NCBI RefSeq assembly: GCF_019693445.1
Contig: NZ_JAHRBL010000008.1
Span: forward strand, 62,001 to 126,000
Direction: 5' to 3'
Length of the DNA stretch: 64,000 nucleotides
DNA from: Deinococcus aquaedulcis
Lineage (GTDB): Bacteria; Deinococcota; Deinococci; Deinococcales; Deinococcaceae
Made by a program: the position numbers and the translations under genes. The notes under the pieces were generated by a model, which was not told the origin of the DNA, searched no databases, and saw only the letters and a program-made list of their open reading frames with translations. Below are positions 54,130-64,000 of this stretch, in pieces. How positions within the stretch are numbered: position 1 is the first letter of the stretch; the number at the start of each line of letters is the position of its first letter.

Positions 54130-54201
54130 CTGTCCGGGACGGACTCGAACCGCCGGCCACCCGATCTGCAGTCGGATGCTCTTCCCCTGAGTTACCGGAC
54201 C
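54130..54201 (-). tRNA. tRNA-Cys-type gene (GCA), atypical
   Basis: The 72-nt cloverleaf has an anticodon loop CTGCAGA (GCA), T-arm GGCGG-TTCGAGT-CCGTC and a short D-loop AGGGGAA. The acceptor pairs at only six positions (GTCCGG/CCGGAC), with G1 facing A72, discriminator G73 rather than the usual U of Cys, and no encoded CCA. Function as tRNA-Cys is therefore uncertain. Confidence 0.7.
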
Positions 54202-54246
54202 TCTGCAGTGTAGCGGGCCCGGGTCGTCTGCGGCGCTCGTTTGCCC

Positions 54247-54291
54247 AAAAGGTGGGGGCCGCGTCACCTTGGCAAGGTGGGCGGCCCCCGG
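54247..54291 (-). terminator. Large terminator hairpin after the UGC tRNA
   Basis: On the minus strand GGGGGCCGC pairs with GCGGCCCCC, enclosing an inner CACCTT-GCC-AAGGTG hairpin, then ACCTTTTGGG. It would end or attenuate transcription between the two tRNA-like genes. Confidence 0.65.
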
Positions 54292-54362
54292 CGTTCAGAG
54301 CGGACTCGAACCGCTGACCCCTCGCTTGCAAAGCGAGTGCTCTTCCCCTGAGCTACCGAACA
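54291..54362 (-). tRNA. tRNA-Ala-type gene (TGC), atypical
   Basis: The 72-nt cloverleaf has anticodon stem CTCGC/GCGAG with loop TTTGCAA (TGC), T-arm AGCGG-TTCGAGT-CCGCT and the same short D-loop AGGGGAA as the GCA gene. The acceptor is TGTTCGG/CTGAACG, with T1-G72, and position 3-70 is T-A, lacking the G3-U70 pair that marks tRNA-Ala. C73 and no CCA are encoded. Charging with alanine is doubtful. Confidence 0.65.
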
Positions 54363-54370
54363 GCTTCATT

Positions 54371-57663
<3,293 letters not shown>

Positions 57664-57758
57664 GAGCTGCATTCTGACAGCGGGGGCCAGCAAGGCGGAT
57701 TTCTCAAGGAATGGCGAAGGCGGGAGGATGGGGGTCCTCCCGCCGCCTGCCGGTGCGG

Positions 57759-58055
57759 TTATTCGGTGTCTTCGCCGCGCAGATGGGCCACGATGCCTTC
57801 CAGATCGCCTGGGGTCAGATGCTCCATCAGCCACGCCACGGTCACGGACTGGCCCTGGGCGCGGGTGTTCAACAGGTCGGCCAGTTTCTCCAGCAGGGCG
57901 TCCATCACGGCGTCATCGCTCTCGGCGTCCTGGCCAGCCGAGGCCAGGTCGCGTTCTTCTGCGAGCGACAGGGGCAAGGAGGCAAACGAGAGGCCATTGA
58001 TCTCGAAGGGCGGGCGCTGGGTGGCCTGACGGCCAAATTTGATGGTCTGGGTCAT
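57759..58055 (-). CDS. Small acidic protein downstream of the DUF4157 gene
   Basis: The 98-residue protein starts MTQTIKFGRQATQRPPFEINGLSF after an AGGAGA site. It is acidic and helical; FEINGLSFASLPLSLAEERDL followed by helices recalls phage tail-assembly chaperone-type small proteins, but this is weak. It lies 24 bp after the 321-residue gene and on the same strand, so it is probably part of the DUF4157 transcription unit. Confidence 0.6.
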   Translation of the reverse strand: MTQTIKFGRQATQRPPFEINGLSFASLPLSLAEERDLASAGQDAESDDAVMDALLEKLADLLNTRAQGQSVTVAWLMEHLTPGDLEGIVAHLRGEDTE

Positions 58056-58079
58056 GGGGTCTCCTGTGGGGGCTGGGTA

Positions 58080-59045
58080 TCAGGCGTCGGAAAGAAATTC
58101 CACGCCGCCGGTCTTGTCGCCTTCGTACTTCCTGGCCTGCTGAATGGACTCTTCTTCCGAGTGCAGCTGTTGCTTGCCGGTCAGCAGGTCAGGGTTCATT
58201 TTGATGCGTTCGGTGCTGTCCAGAAGGACCTGATACAGGGCGCTGAGCGTGGCGGTGAAGATAGGCCGCGCCTCAGTGCCTGCAGTGAGGGTGCCGGAAA
58301 TGGCGAGCTCCGAGACTCCATCGTCGAAGCAATAGGAAGCAGTGGGGAGGGGAGCTTTCCGGTACGCAGCGGCAAAGTAATGTGGCGTGAGACTGTGCTT
58401 CGATTTTTCAATTAGAGGCACAAAGTCAGAAAAACCATATCTGATACTAAACTCATGTGACAGGTGTTTCAGTCCAACTATCGCATAAGCTCCTGCGGTA
58501 TCAAACGCAATGTATTCCGGCTGAACTTCCCTGACCCGGCAACGCCGAACATGCTTCATATAGTGAACAAGGGCTTCTGAAGCATTATCAAAGGAGCGGC
58601 CGTCGCAAACGAAACGAACCTCTTCCGGGGGATAGAGCCTGGAGTCATCTTTGTTGAGAAGATAGTCGAAGGTCGAGAGCATATTGAAAACGTGCATCTC
58701 TGGCTTGCCCTGATACCTCATCATTTGGTGATATCTGGCAGTCAGACCGCTGCCCTCATGGTCGAGAATGGCAGTTATATTTTCGAACTGAACCTTGGTT
58801 AGGTTCAGATACTTTTCCCTTTGGGCAACATCAAGATTATCGGGTGCCAGCTTCGCCTTGGCGTTCAGCCAGGAATGATCATGGCCTTTGTAAATGCAGA
58901 TGATGTGTCTTCCAAGTTGCACATGAATCTCGGAAGCGTCTAAGTGCTTTACCACTTCATGTCTTTGGCAGTAGTCGACGGCCAAGTCGAAAGCCGAACC
59001 TAGGAAGGGTGGGGCAACTTCAAATTTCTTCTTCTTCCAAAACAT
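58080..59045 (-). CDS. Hypothetical protein coupled to the DUF4157 gene, AT-rich
   Basis: The 321-residue protein begins MFWKKKKFEVAPPFLGSAFDL. It is soluble and mixed alpha/beta, with VQLGRHIICIYKGHDHSWLNAKAK, FVCDGRSFDNASEALVHYMKHVRRCRV and a C-terminal STERIKMNPDLL region. Bases about 58370-59040 are clearly AT-richer than all neighbours, a sign of recent acquisition. Its ATG is two bases from the DUF4157 stop (TAAC-TATG), so it is translated with it. It could be a chaperone, adaptor or immunity partner; the family is not recognised. Confidence 0.72.
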   Translation of the reverse strand: MFWKKKKFEVAPPFLGSAFDLAVDYCQRHEVVKHLDASEIHVQLGRHIICIYKGHDHSWLNAKAKLAPDNLDVAQREKYLNLTKVQFENITAILDHEGSGLTARYHQMMRYQGKPEMHVFNMLSTFDYLLNKDDSRLYPPEEVRFVCDGRSFDNASEALVHYMKHVRRCRVREVQPEYIAFDTAGAYAIVGLKHLSHEFSIRYGFSDFVPLIEKSKHSLTPHYFAAAYRKAPLPTASYCFDDGVSELAISGTLTAGTEARPIFTATLSALYQVLLDSTERIKMNPDLLTGKQQLHSEEESIQQARKYEGDKTGGVEFLSDA

Positions 59046-59047
59046 AG

Positions 59048-62000
59048 TTACGGTGCCCCTACCTGTGGCCCGTCTTCAAGCTGCACCGGATCGTTCATAC
59101 CGCCTGCACCAACACTGGTGTTCAGCCCTTTCCCGGCGTCAGTCAGCCCTGCACCAATCATCTTTTCATTCAGATAGTCAGGATTGAAACCCAGGGAGTT
59201 GAGGTAAGCCTCCCAGCCGATTTTGAGTGGTTTCAGCGGCTGCTGTTGGTCATCTGGCTTGACCATCTCGGTCTTAGCCGCCAGCACGGCGCCTTTCGTA
59301 GCCTCACTGGTGATTGAAGCAATCATGTGGCCCGTGCCTGCCCCCGACTGAATGGCTTTGCTCCATCCAGCATCTTTTTCCAGAATGGTGCGGTAGGTGG
59401 CGCGAGGTCCGATGGCCAAGAGGCTTCCTATCCCCCGCAGCACGCGACGGCCCGTCGTTTCTCCTCTCCGGCGAGGTGCCCCGACAGCGGCACGCTTCAA
59501 GTCGGCCCAGGATTGCTTGCGAGACGCTGCCAGAGCCTGCTGAGCAATGGGCCGCGCCACAACCCGGTGATTGGTCTGCACCAGTCGCTGCGCCAGCAAC
59601 TTCCTCAATTTGTCCTGGCTGAAGTGGGTGGGAAGTTTGAGGGAGGCGGCCAACTGGGTGACCTGCCGGGGCAGCATGGCATCCACGGCTCTGTGGGCCG
59701 CATCGAACTGTTTGGCCTTTAGGGCCTTGCGGCCACCGAGGAGCTGCTTCGTTTCCTTCGTGGCACGTCCGGCGACGCCTGCGCTGCTATACAGACTTTG
59801 CTGCATATCTGCCCAGGTCTCCCGGGCCAGCTTGGCGTTGTACTGCTTCATGTCTTTCCAGACCAGACGAGCACGATCTGTCAGGGCCCTGTTGGTCAAT
59901 CTGGCAGGGGCCCCAGCCGCACTCGCGGCACGGCCAGTGACGACTGTTGAACGTCCAGCAACCAGCCGCCGTGCCCCCTGAGCCAGCCCCTTGCCCATAG
60001 GACTCAGTGCGTAGCGGCCCAGGTTGCCGGCAGCGCCTTTGGCCAGGCCGCCAGCCAGTGCGGCGCCCGGGCCCATCACCACGCCCAGCGCAGCGTCAAA
60101 CGCCATCGCCTTGGGATCCAGCACTCCCTGCATCAGGCTCATCTTGCCCTGGTACTTCTCGTCTCGCAGCAGGACTTTGTTCTGAGCAAGGCGGCCCAGG
60201 GCTCCCCCTGCCGCGCCGCCCGCTGCCATGATCAGCAGCGGTGCAGCCAGGCCCCCAGTGAGGCCCGTGAGGGCCGCTGCGCCTACAGTGACCCCCACGG
60301 TCACGGCCAGACGCGCCAGGGTGGCCTTGCCCTCGGTGGAGGTGGCCCATTTCCACGCTTCGGAGGCCTTGCCTTTGGCGGCATTCCAGAGGCCCTTCAC
60401 GCCGCCCTTCTTAATGGCTTGAAAAGCGGTAAACGCAGCGCCCGTGCCCAGTAGCAATGCGGTGGCGGGGCGGTTTTTCAGGAACTTGCCCAGTCCACCC
60501 TTGGCCGTTCGTATCGCGCGGGTGGCTTTGGCACCAATCCGGCGTTTCAAGCTCTGGGCCTTGGTGGTGGCGGTCTTGGCCAGCGCAGCAATCCTGGTTT
60601 TCGCGCTTGCTGCCGCTGCGGTCAGACGCTGGCGGACCTGCTGCCCGGCCGCTTTGGCCTGCGTCCAGGCGTTCTGGGCACGGGTCTTGACGTTGTTCAG
60701 CAGCCTCGTGGCGGCCGTCTTGAGCTTGGTGCGGGCCGCTGTGGCCTTGTCTCGCAGGTTGAGCGCCGCCGTAGACGCCGCTTGCCGCAGCGTGCCCGAG
60801 ATCGTCCTCGCTTTGTCTTTCAGCTTTGTCTGCACCTGCGCGACCGTGGAAGCGGCGCGGAAGGCCAGCTGGTGCGCCCGGACACGCAGTTGCGCGGCCT
60901 TAGCTCTGGCACTCTGTACCGCCTGTTGCGCTTTGCCTTTGACTGTTTGCAGCGTTTTGCGACCGTACTCGCGGGCGGTCTTGCCCGCCGCCTTGATCTG
61001 GGTGCGGACCCTGGCACGCAGCGTCTGGGCCTGCTTCAGTGTCTGACTGGCCGCCTCGCGCGCTGCTTTGATCGCTGGGGCCGCTGCCTTCTGCACGCGG
61101 GCCACCGTCTTCTGAATCCGCTGCTGGGCAGCTTTCTGCACGGTGCCGACCGCACTCTTCAGTTTGTCCCGGGCAGAGCCGGCCAGCTTTTTCAGGTCGC
61201 CCAGGCCCCAGCGTTGTACGGCGGCTGCGGGGGCCGGGGAGGCCACCTGACGCTGCACCGGGTGCGCCTTCTGAGGCATGGGGGCAGCGGCCAGCTTGGC
61301 GCCCATTGACCGAGCTTCGCTTTCCAGCCCAGCATCAGGGTCCACGCCCGGTCCGACGCGTCCTTGAGACTGCTGCACGGTATGGGTCACCTCGTGCGCC
61401 AGCAGTTCCAGCCCACTCTGGCTGTTCGGATTGAACTTGCCACTCTGGAAGAAAATGTCACTGCCCGTCGTAAAGGCCAGGGCATTGACCCCCTTGGCCA
61501 GCGTGTCCGCTTCCGCATCATCATGGATGCGCACCCGGGACAGGTCATGGTTCAAGCCTTGTTCGAGGTGCCGTTGAATCGCTTCGGGCAAGGGATTGCC
61601 TGCGCCTCGTCTCGCTTGAATCCGTTGCAAGACGGGTTGCGTCGCTTCGGCGTCCAGTTCCACCAACTGCCGCTGCAAGGTCTGTCGTTGGGCAGCGGTC
61701 GCTGCTACACCTGCCTCGGCTTCATAGCGTTGAACAGCGGTATCCACAGCTCGCTGAAGGGCCAGCCGTTCCCCAGCGGGCACCAGGCCCAGAACGACCC
61801 GGCTGACTGGCGCACTGATCTCGTGCCTCTGCAGCGTCGCTAAATGCTCGCCGTAGGTGTCGTATCTCGCTTGGGCGGGGCCTCGATCTGAACGGAAGCC
61901 TTGCACCAAGGTATTGGCCACCTGCCGTTGCAGGGCGGTGAACTGGGCGTATTGCCGCGTGTCCAGGGCTTGGCCTTCGACCTGCTCGGCCTGATGGCGC

Positions 62001-62329
62001 ATCACCGTGACCCAGTCGGCTGGGCTTTGGGGCTTGGCCGGCACGGGCTGGGTCTGCCGCTGGACCGCCACACCCTCCATCTGGGGCAGGGCGGCCAATT
62101 GCTCGCTCACCGCTTGGCGCTGCAGCTGGACTCGTGCCACCTCCGCCTGTTCCAGCCCCGACGCCCGCAGCACCGGCCCCGCCGCTTGCCGCTGCAACAC
62201 CTGGGGACGCCAGAGGTGGGCCTGGGTGCCGCTCACCGCCGGGTGGGGTGCAAGGTCTGGGGCCTGCACGGGGGCGGGGCCACGCCGCGCTGCTTTCTTG
62301 GTCAGGGACGCACCCTGGTGTTCAAACAT
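59048..62329 (-). CDS. DUF4157 (eCIS core domain) protein with HExxH motif
   Basis: The 1093-residue protein has at least ten QRQ/QRx motifs (VLQRQ, VQLQRQ, VAVQRQ) in residues 45-390. The DUF4157 metalloprotease-like domain spans about 245-325, with RVRIHDDAEADTLAKGVNALAFTTGSDIFF and H312-E-V-T-H316. A very long Lys/Ala/Arg helical region (about 395-640) follows, then a hydrophobic Gly/Ala segment (about 690-760) and a unique C-terminus. DUF4157 marks cargo and toxins of extracellular contractile injection systems. GGAGG precedes the ATG at 62327-62329. Confidence 0.88.
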   Translation of the reverse strand: MFEHQGASLTKKAARRGPAPVQAPDLAPHPAVSGTQAHLWRPQVLQRQAAGPVLRASGLEQAEVARVQLQRQAVSEQLAALPQMEGVAVQRQTQPVPAKPQSPADWVTVMRHQAEQVEGQALDTRQYAQFTALQRQVANTLVQGFRSDRGPAQARYDTYGEHLATLQRHEISAPVSRVVLGLVPAGERLALQRAVDTAVQRYEAEAGVAATAAQRQTLQRQLVELDAEATQPVLQRIQARRGAGNPLPEAIQRHLEQGLNHDLSRVRIHDDAEADTLAKGVNALAFTTGSDIFFQSGKFNPNSQSGLELLAHEVTHTVQQSQGRVGPGVDPDAGLESEARSMGAKLAAAPMPQKAHPVQRQVASPAPAAAVQRWGLGDLKKLAGSARDKLKSAVGTVQKAAQQRIQKTVARVQKAAAPAIKAAREAASQTLKQAQTLRARVRTQIKAAGKTAREYGRKTLQTVKGKAQQAVQSARAKAAQLRVRAHQLAFRAASTVAQVQTKLKDKARTISGTLRQAASTAALNLRDKATAARTKLKTAATRLLNNVKTRAQNAWTQAKAAGQQVRQRLTAAAASAKTRIAALAKTATTKAQSLKRRIGAKATRAIRTAKGGLGKFLKNRPATALLLGTGAAFTAFQAIKKGGVKGLWNAAKGKASEAWKWATSTEGKATLARLAVTVGVTVGAAALTGLTGGLAAPLLIMAAGGAAGGALGRLAQNKVLLRDEKYQGKMSLMQGVLDPKAMAFDAALGVVMGPGAALAGGLAKGAAGNLGRYALSPMGKGLAQGARRLVAGRSTVVTGRAASAAGAPARLTNRALTDRARLVWKDMKQYNAKLARETWADMQQSLYSSAGVAGRATKETKQLLGGRKALKAKQFDAAHRAVDAMLPRQVTQLAASLKLPTHFSQDKLRKLLAQRLVQTNHRVVARPIAQQALAASRKQSWADLKRAAVGAPRRRGETTGRRVLRGIGSLLAIGPRATYRTILEKDAGWSKAIQSGAGTGHMIASITSEATKGAVLAAKTEMVKPDDQQQPLKPLKIGWEAYLNSLGFNPDYLNEKMIGAGLTDAGKGLNTSVGAGGMNDPVQLEDGPQVGAP

Positions 62330-62391
62330 GCCGTAACCTCCGGGACTTAAGCTTGACAATAAGTCATTTGCGCCCCGGAAGCATGGGCTGC

Positions 62392-62826
62392 TTAGCGAAT
62401 CCGGGTCACCTGCCGCGTTTCGGGATCGTTCATGTGGTCCAGGCGAAGCACCGGGGCGTCCGGGTAATCGGCATACAGCCCTTCGCCCCATTCAATCAGG
62501 CTCAGGCGGCTGCTCTGCACCTGCTCGTCCAAGTCCATCTCGTACAGTTCGGCCACGTCGCGCACGCGGTAGGCGTCCACGTGCAGCACCGGCCCGGCCG
62601 GGGTGGGGTAGAGGTTCATCAGGGCGTAGGTGGGGCTGGTCACCGCGCCGTCAAAGCCCAGGGCCGCCACCAGGCCCTGCGAGAAGCTGGTTTTGCCAGC
62701 GCCCAGTTCACCTTCCAGAAACAGCACCGCGCCGGGGGCCAGGGCGGTCCAGGCGGCGCCGAACGCCTGCTGCTCTGTCAGGCCACGCAACACGCGGCGC
62801 TCGCCCACGGCCAGCGGCAGGGTCAC
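62392..62826 (-). CDS. tsaE: tRNA threonylcarbamoyladenosine biosynthesis ATPase TsaE
   Basis: TsaE is the ATPase that helps TsaB-TsaD make t6A37 in ANN-reading tRNAs. The 144-residue protein has Walker A LEGELGAGKTSFSQGL, TSPTYALMNLY and the HVDAYRV and LIEWGEGL motifs. It starts at GTG 62824-62826, with GTGA overlap with the coiled-coil gene stop. It lies 62 bp upstream of the DUF4157 start. Confidence 0.94.
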   Translation of the reverse strand: MTLPLAVGERRVLRGLTEQQAFGAAWTALAPGAVLFLEGELGAGKTSFSQGLVAALGFDGAVTSPTYALMNLYPTPAGPVLHVDAYRVRDVAELYEMDLDEQVQSSRLSLIEWGEGLYADYPDAPVLRLDHMNDPETRQVTRIR

Positions 62827-64000
62827 GGCAACCCGGTGTCCAGCCACGCGCCCACCTGCTCATCCAGTTCGGTCCAGTTCTGGGCGCGGCCCAGGCGCCA
62901 CTCGCCGGGCACCGTGCTGCGCGCCGACCAGACGTGGGTGGCGTCGCCCATGTCCAGGCGGTGCAGTCCCAGTGCCGTGGCCTGGGCCAGCAGCGCCGCC
63001 ATGCCCTGCGCCGAGAGGGTCTGGGCGCCCTGGCGAATCTGGCCGCCTTCCAGGGTCCAGGTTTCTGCCGGTTCGGCGCTCGCCACCGGGACGGGCGCCG
63101 GGGTGGGCGGCGTGGCCGGGGCCGAGAGCAGCGTGTCGAAAATAGACGCAGGGCTGCTGCCACCGCTGGGGGGTGGCGGGGGCGGGGCCAGGGCGGGGTC
63201 CGGGTTGCTGGCCAGCGGGGGGGTGCTTTCCTCGAAATCGAACACGTCCAGCAGGCCGCTCAGGGCGTCCTGGCCGAAGGTCGAGGTGACTTCCTGCGCG
63301 GCGCGGTATTCGGCGTGGGCCTCGGCCAGCAGGGCCTCGGCGTCGGCCAGGGTCTGGGCGTAGCGTTCCCGGGCCTGGGCGCTCAGCTGCCCCAGGCGGC
63401 GCTGGGCGCGCAGGGTGTCGGCCAGCCGCCCCAGACGCTGGGTGGTTTCCCCGGCGAGGTGACGCACCGTGTCGTACTCCTGCACCACCCGGTCAGCGCG
63501 GGCGTCGAAGTCCTCGCGTTCCTGGGCGGCGGCGCCCATGCGGCGCTCCAGCACGCTCCACAGGGTGGCGGGGTCCACGCTGCCGCCCTGGGCCAGCCGG
63601 GCGCGGGCCTCGGCCAGCAGGGGCGCCAGTTCGGCGCTGGCGCCGGGCACGTTGCGCGCCGAGCGCTCGATTTCCAGCAGTTCGCGCTGCAGTTCCAGCT
63701 GGGCGCGGGCGTCCACGCCGGCCTGCAGGGCCTCGTGCATGGCCTGCAGTTCCTGCAGTTCATCGGTGGCGAGGCTGCCGCTGTCCAGCAGGTGGCGGGC
63801 CGAATCCAGGGCAATGCGGGTGTCGGCCCCGGCCTGCACCCGGCTCAGTTCGGCTTCCAGGCGGGCAAACTGCTCGCGCTGCTGGGCCAGCAGGGCGTCG
63901 CGCTCGGTCTTCAGGGCCTCGCGCCAGCCGCTCACCACATCCTCGGTCAGCTTGGCCTGGGTCTGCAGGGCGCGCAGGCCCTCGTGGCGCTCGCGCAGGT
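62823..64000 (-). CDS. Coiled-coil protein, N-terminus outside window
   Basis: The frame is open to the right edge (RERHEGLRALQTQAKLTEDV continues upstream of the MVSGWREAL methionine). About 240 visible residues are charged heptad-like helix (LEAELSRVQAGADTRIALDSARHLL), forming a long coiled coil. A Pro-rich linker (LAPPPPPPSGGSSP) follows, then a compact C-terminal domain of about 75 residues ending in VGAWLDTGLP. The function is unknown. It is coupled to tsaE by GTGA. Confidence 0.75.
   Translation of the reverse strand, partial: LRERHEGLRALQTQAKLTEDVVSGWREALKTERDALLAQQREQFARLEAELSRVQAGADTRIALDSARHLLDSGSLATDELQELQAMHEALQAGVDARAQLELQRELLEIERSARNVPGASAELAPLLAEARARLAQGGSVDPATLWSVLERRMGAAAQEREDFDARADRVVQEYDTVRHLAGETTQRLGRLADTLRAQRRLGQLSAQARERYAQTLADAEALLAEAHAEYRAAQEVTSTFGQDALSGLLDVFDFEESTPPLASNPDPALAPPPPPPSGGSSPASIFDTLLSAPATPPTPAPVPVASAEPAETWTLEGGQIRQGAQTLSAQGMAALLAQATALGLHRLDMGDATHVWSARSTVPGEWRLGRAQNWTELDEQVGAWLDTGLP

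Noticed and set aside
59314..61046. Several plus-strand frames opposite the DUF4157 gene
   Set aside because: They arise from the Lys/Ala-repeat composition of the real minus-strand gene and have Arg, Cys and Leu-rich implausible sequence.

Overview
The window is a high-GC bacterial chromosome segment. It is almost certainly Deinococcus: it carries an HU protein with the basic N-terminal extension typical of the genus, a protein closely resembling the Deinococcus Rad52-type factor DdrA, LysM/M23 wall hydrolases, and tight operons joined by ATGA and GTGA overlaps. No species is assigned.

Layout. 1-7150 is core: a truncated PadR regulator, a LysM/M23 peptidase coupled to a small ABM-like protein, truA, two methyltransferases, and a queF-queD-queE-queC operon for queuosine precursor (preQ1) synthesis.

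7155-25936 is an integrated genomic island. A 69-bp perfect direct repeat of the tRNA-Phe gene bounds it. The right copy completes a functional tRNA-Phe next to tRNA-Asp; the left copy lacks the 5' acceptor strand. A tyrosine integrase lies beside the right copy. The cargo is defence-like: hsdM, an AlbA_2/ATPase protein, hsdS and a HEPN-motif protein are successive ATGA-overlapping genes. They are followed by a secreted protein on the other strand, a DUF262-DUF1524 (GmrSD-like) nuclease and hsdR. Behind these lie a small unknown protein, about 1 kb of mostly non-coding DNA, a P-loop helicase-like protein and a helix-turn-helix PD-(D/E)XK nuclease. This composite island is the best candidate for an undescribed system.

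25949-34100 and onward is core again: metallophosphoesterase, DdrA-like protein, penicillin acylase-family hydrolase, secreted Pro/Ala/Glu-rich protein and MFS transporter. A minus-strand operon plsY-TPR membrane protein-ubiX-ispD-ispE links phospholipid and isoprenoid synthesis. Then come a ThiF/MoeB enzyme, HU, an unknown basic protein, gmk and a macrodomain protein.

42037-46283 is a hemin/iron uptake cluster (binding protein, permease, ATPase, small CxC protein, siderophore-interacting protein) with a candidate metal operator. 46520-52820 holds a BRO-like protein, an LptF/LptG-type permease pair, a divergent HxlR regulator and NAD(P)-binding protein, an oxidoreductase, an RNase H-like protein and an SDR-like protein with an N-terminal zinc ribbon. 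Two atypical tRNA genes (GCA, UGC) precede pta-ackA. 57759-62329 holds an eCIS-type DUF4157 protein with two small downstream genes of unknown function, one locally AT-rich. tsaE and a truncated coiled-coil protein close the window.
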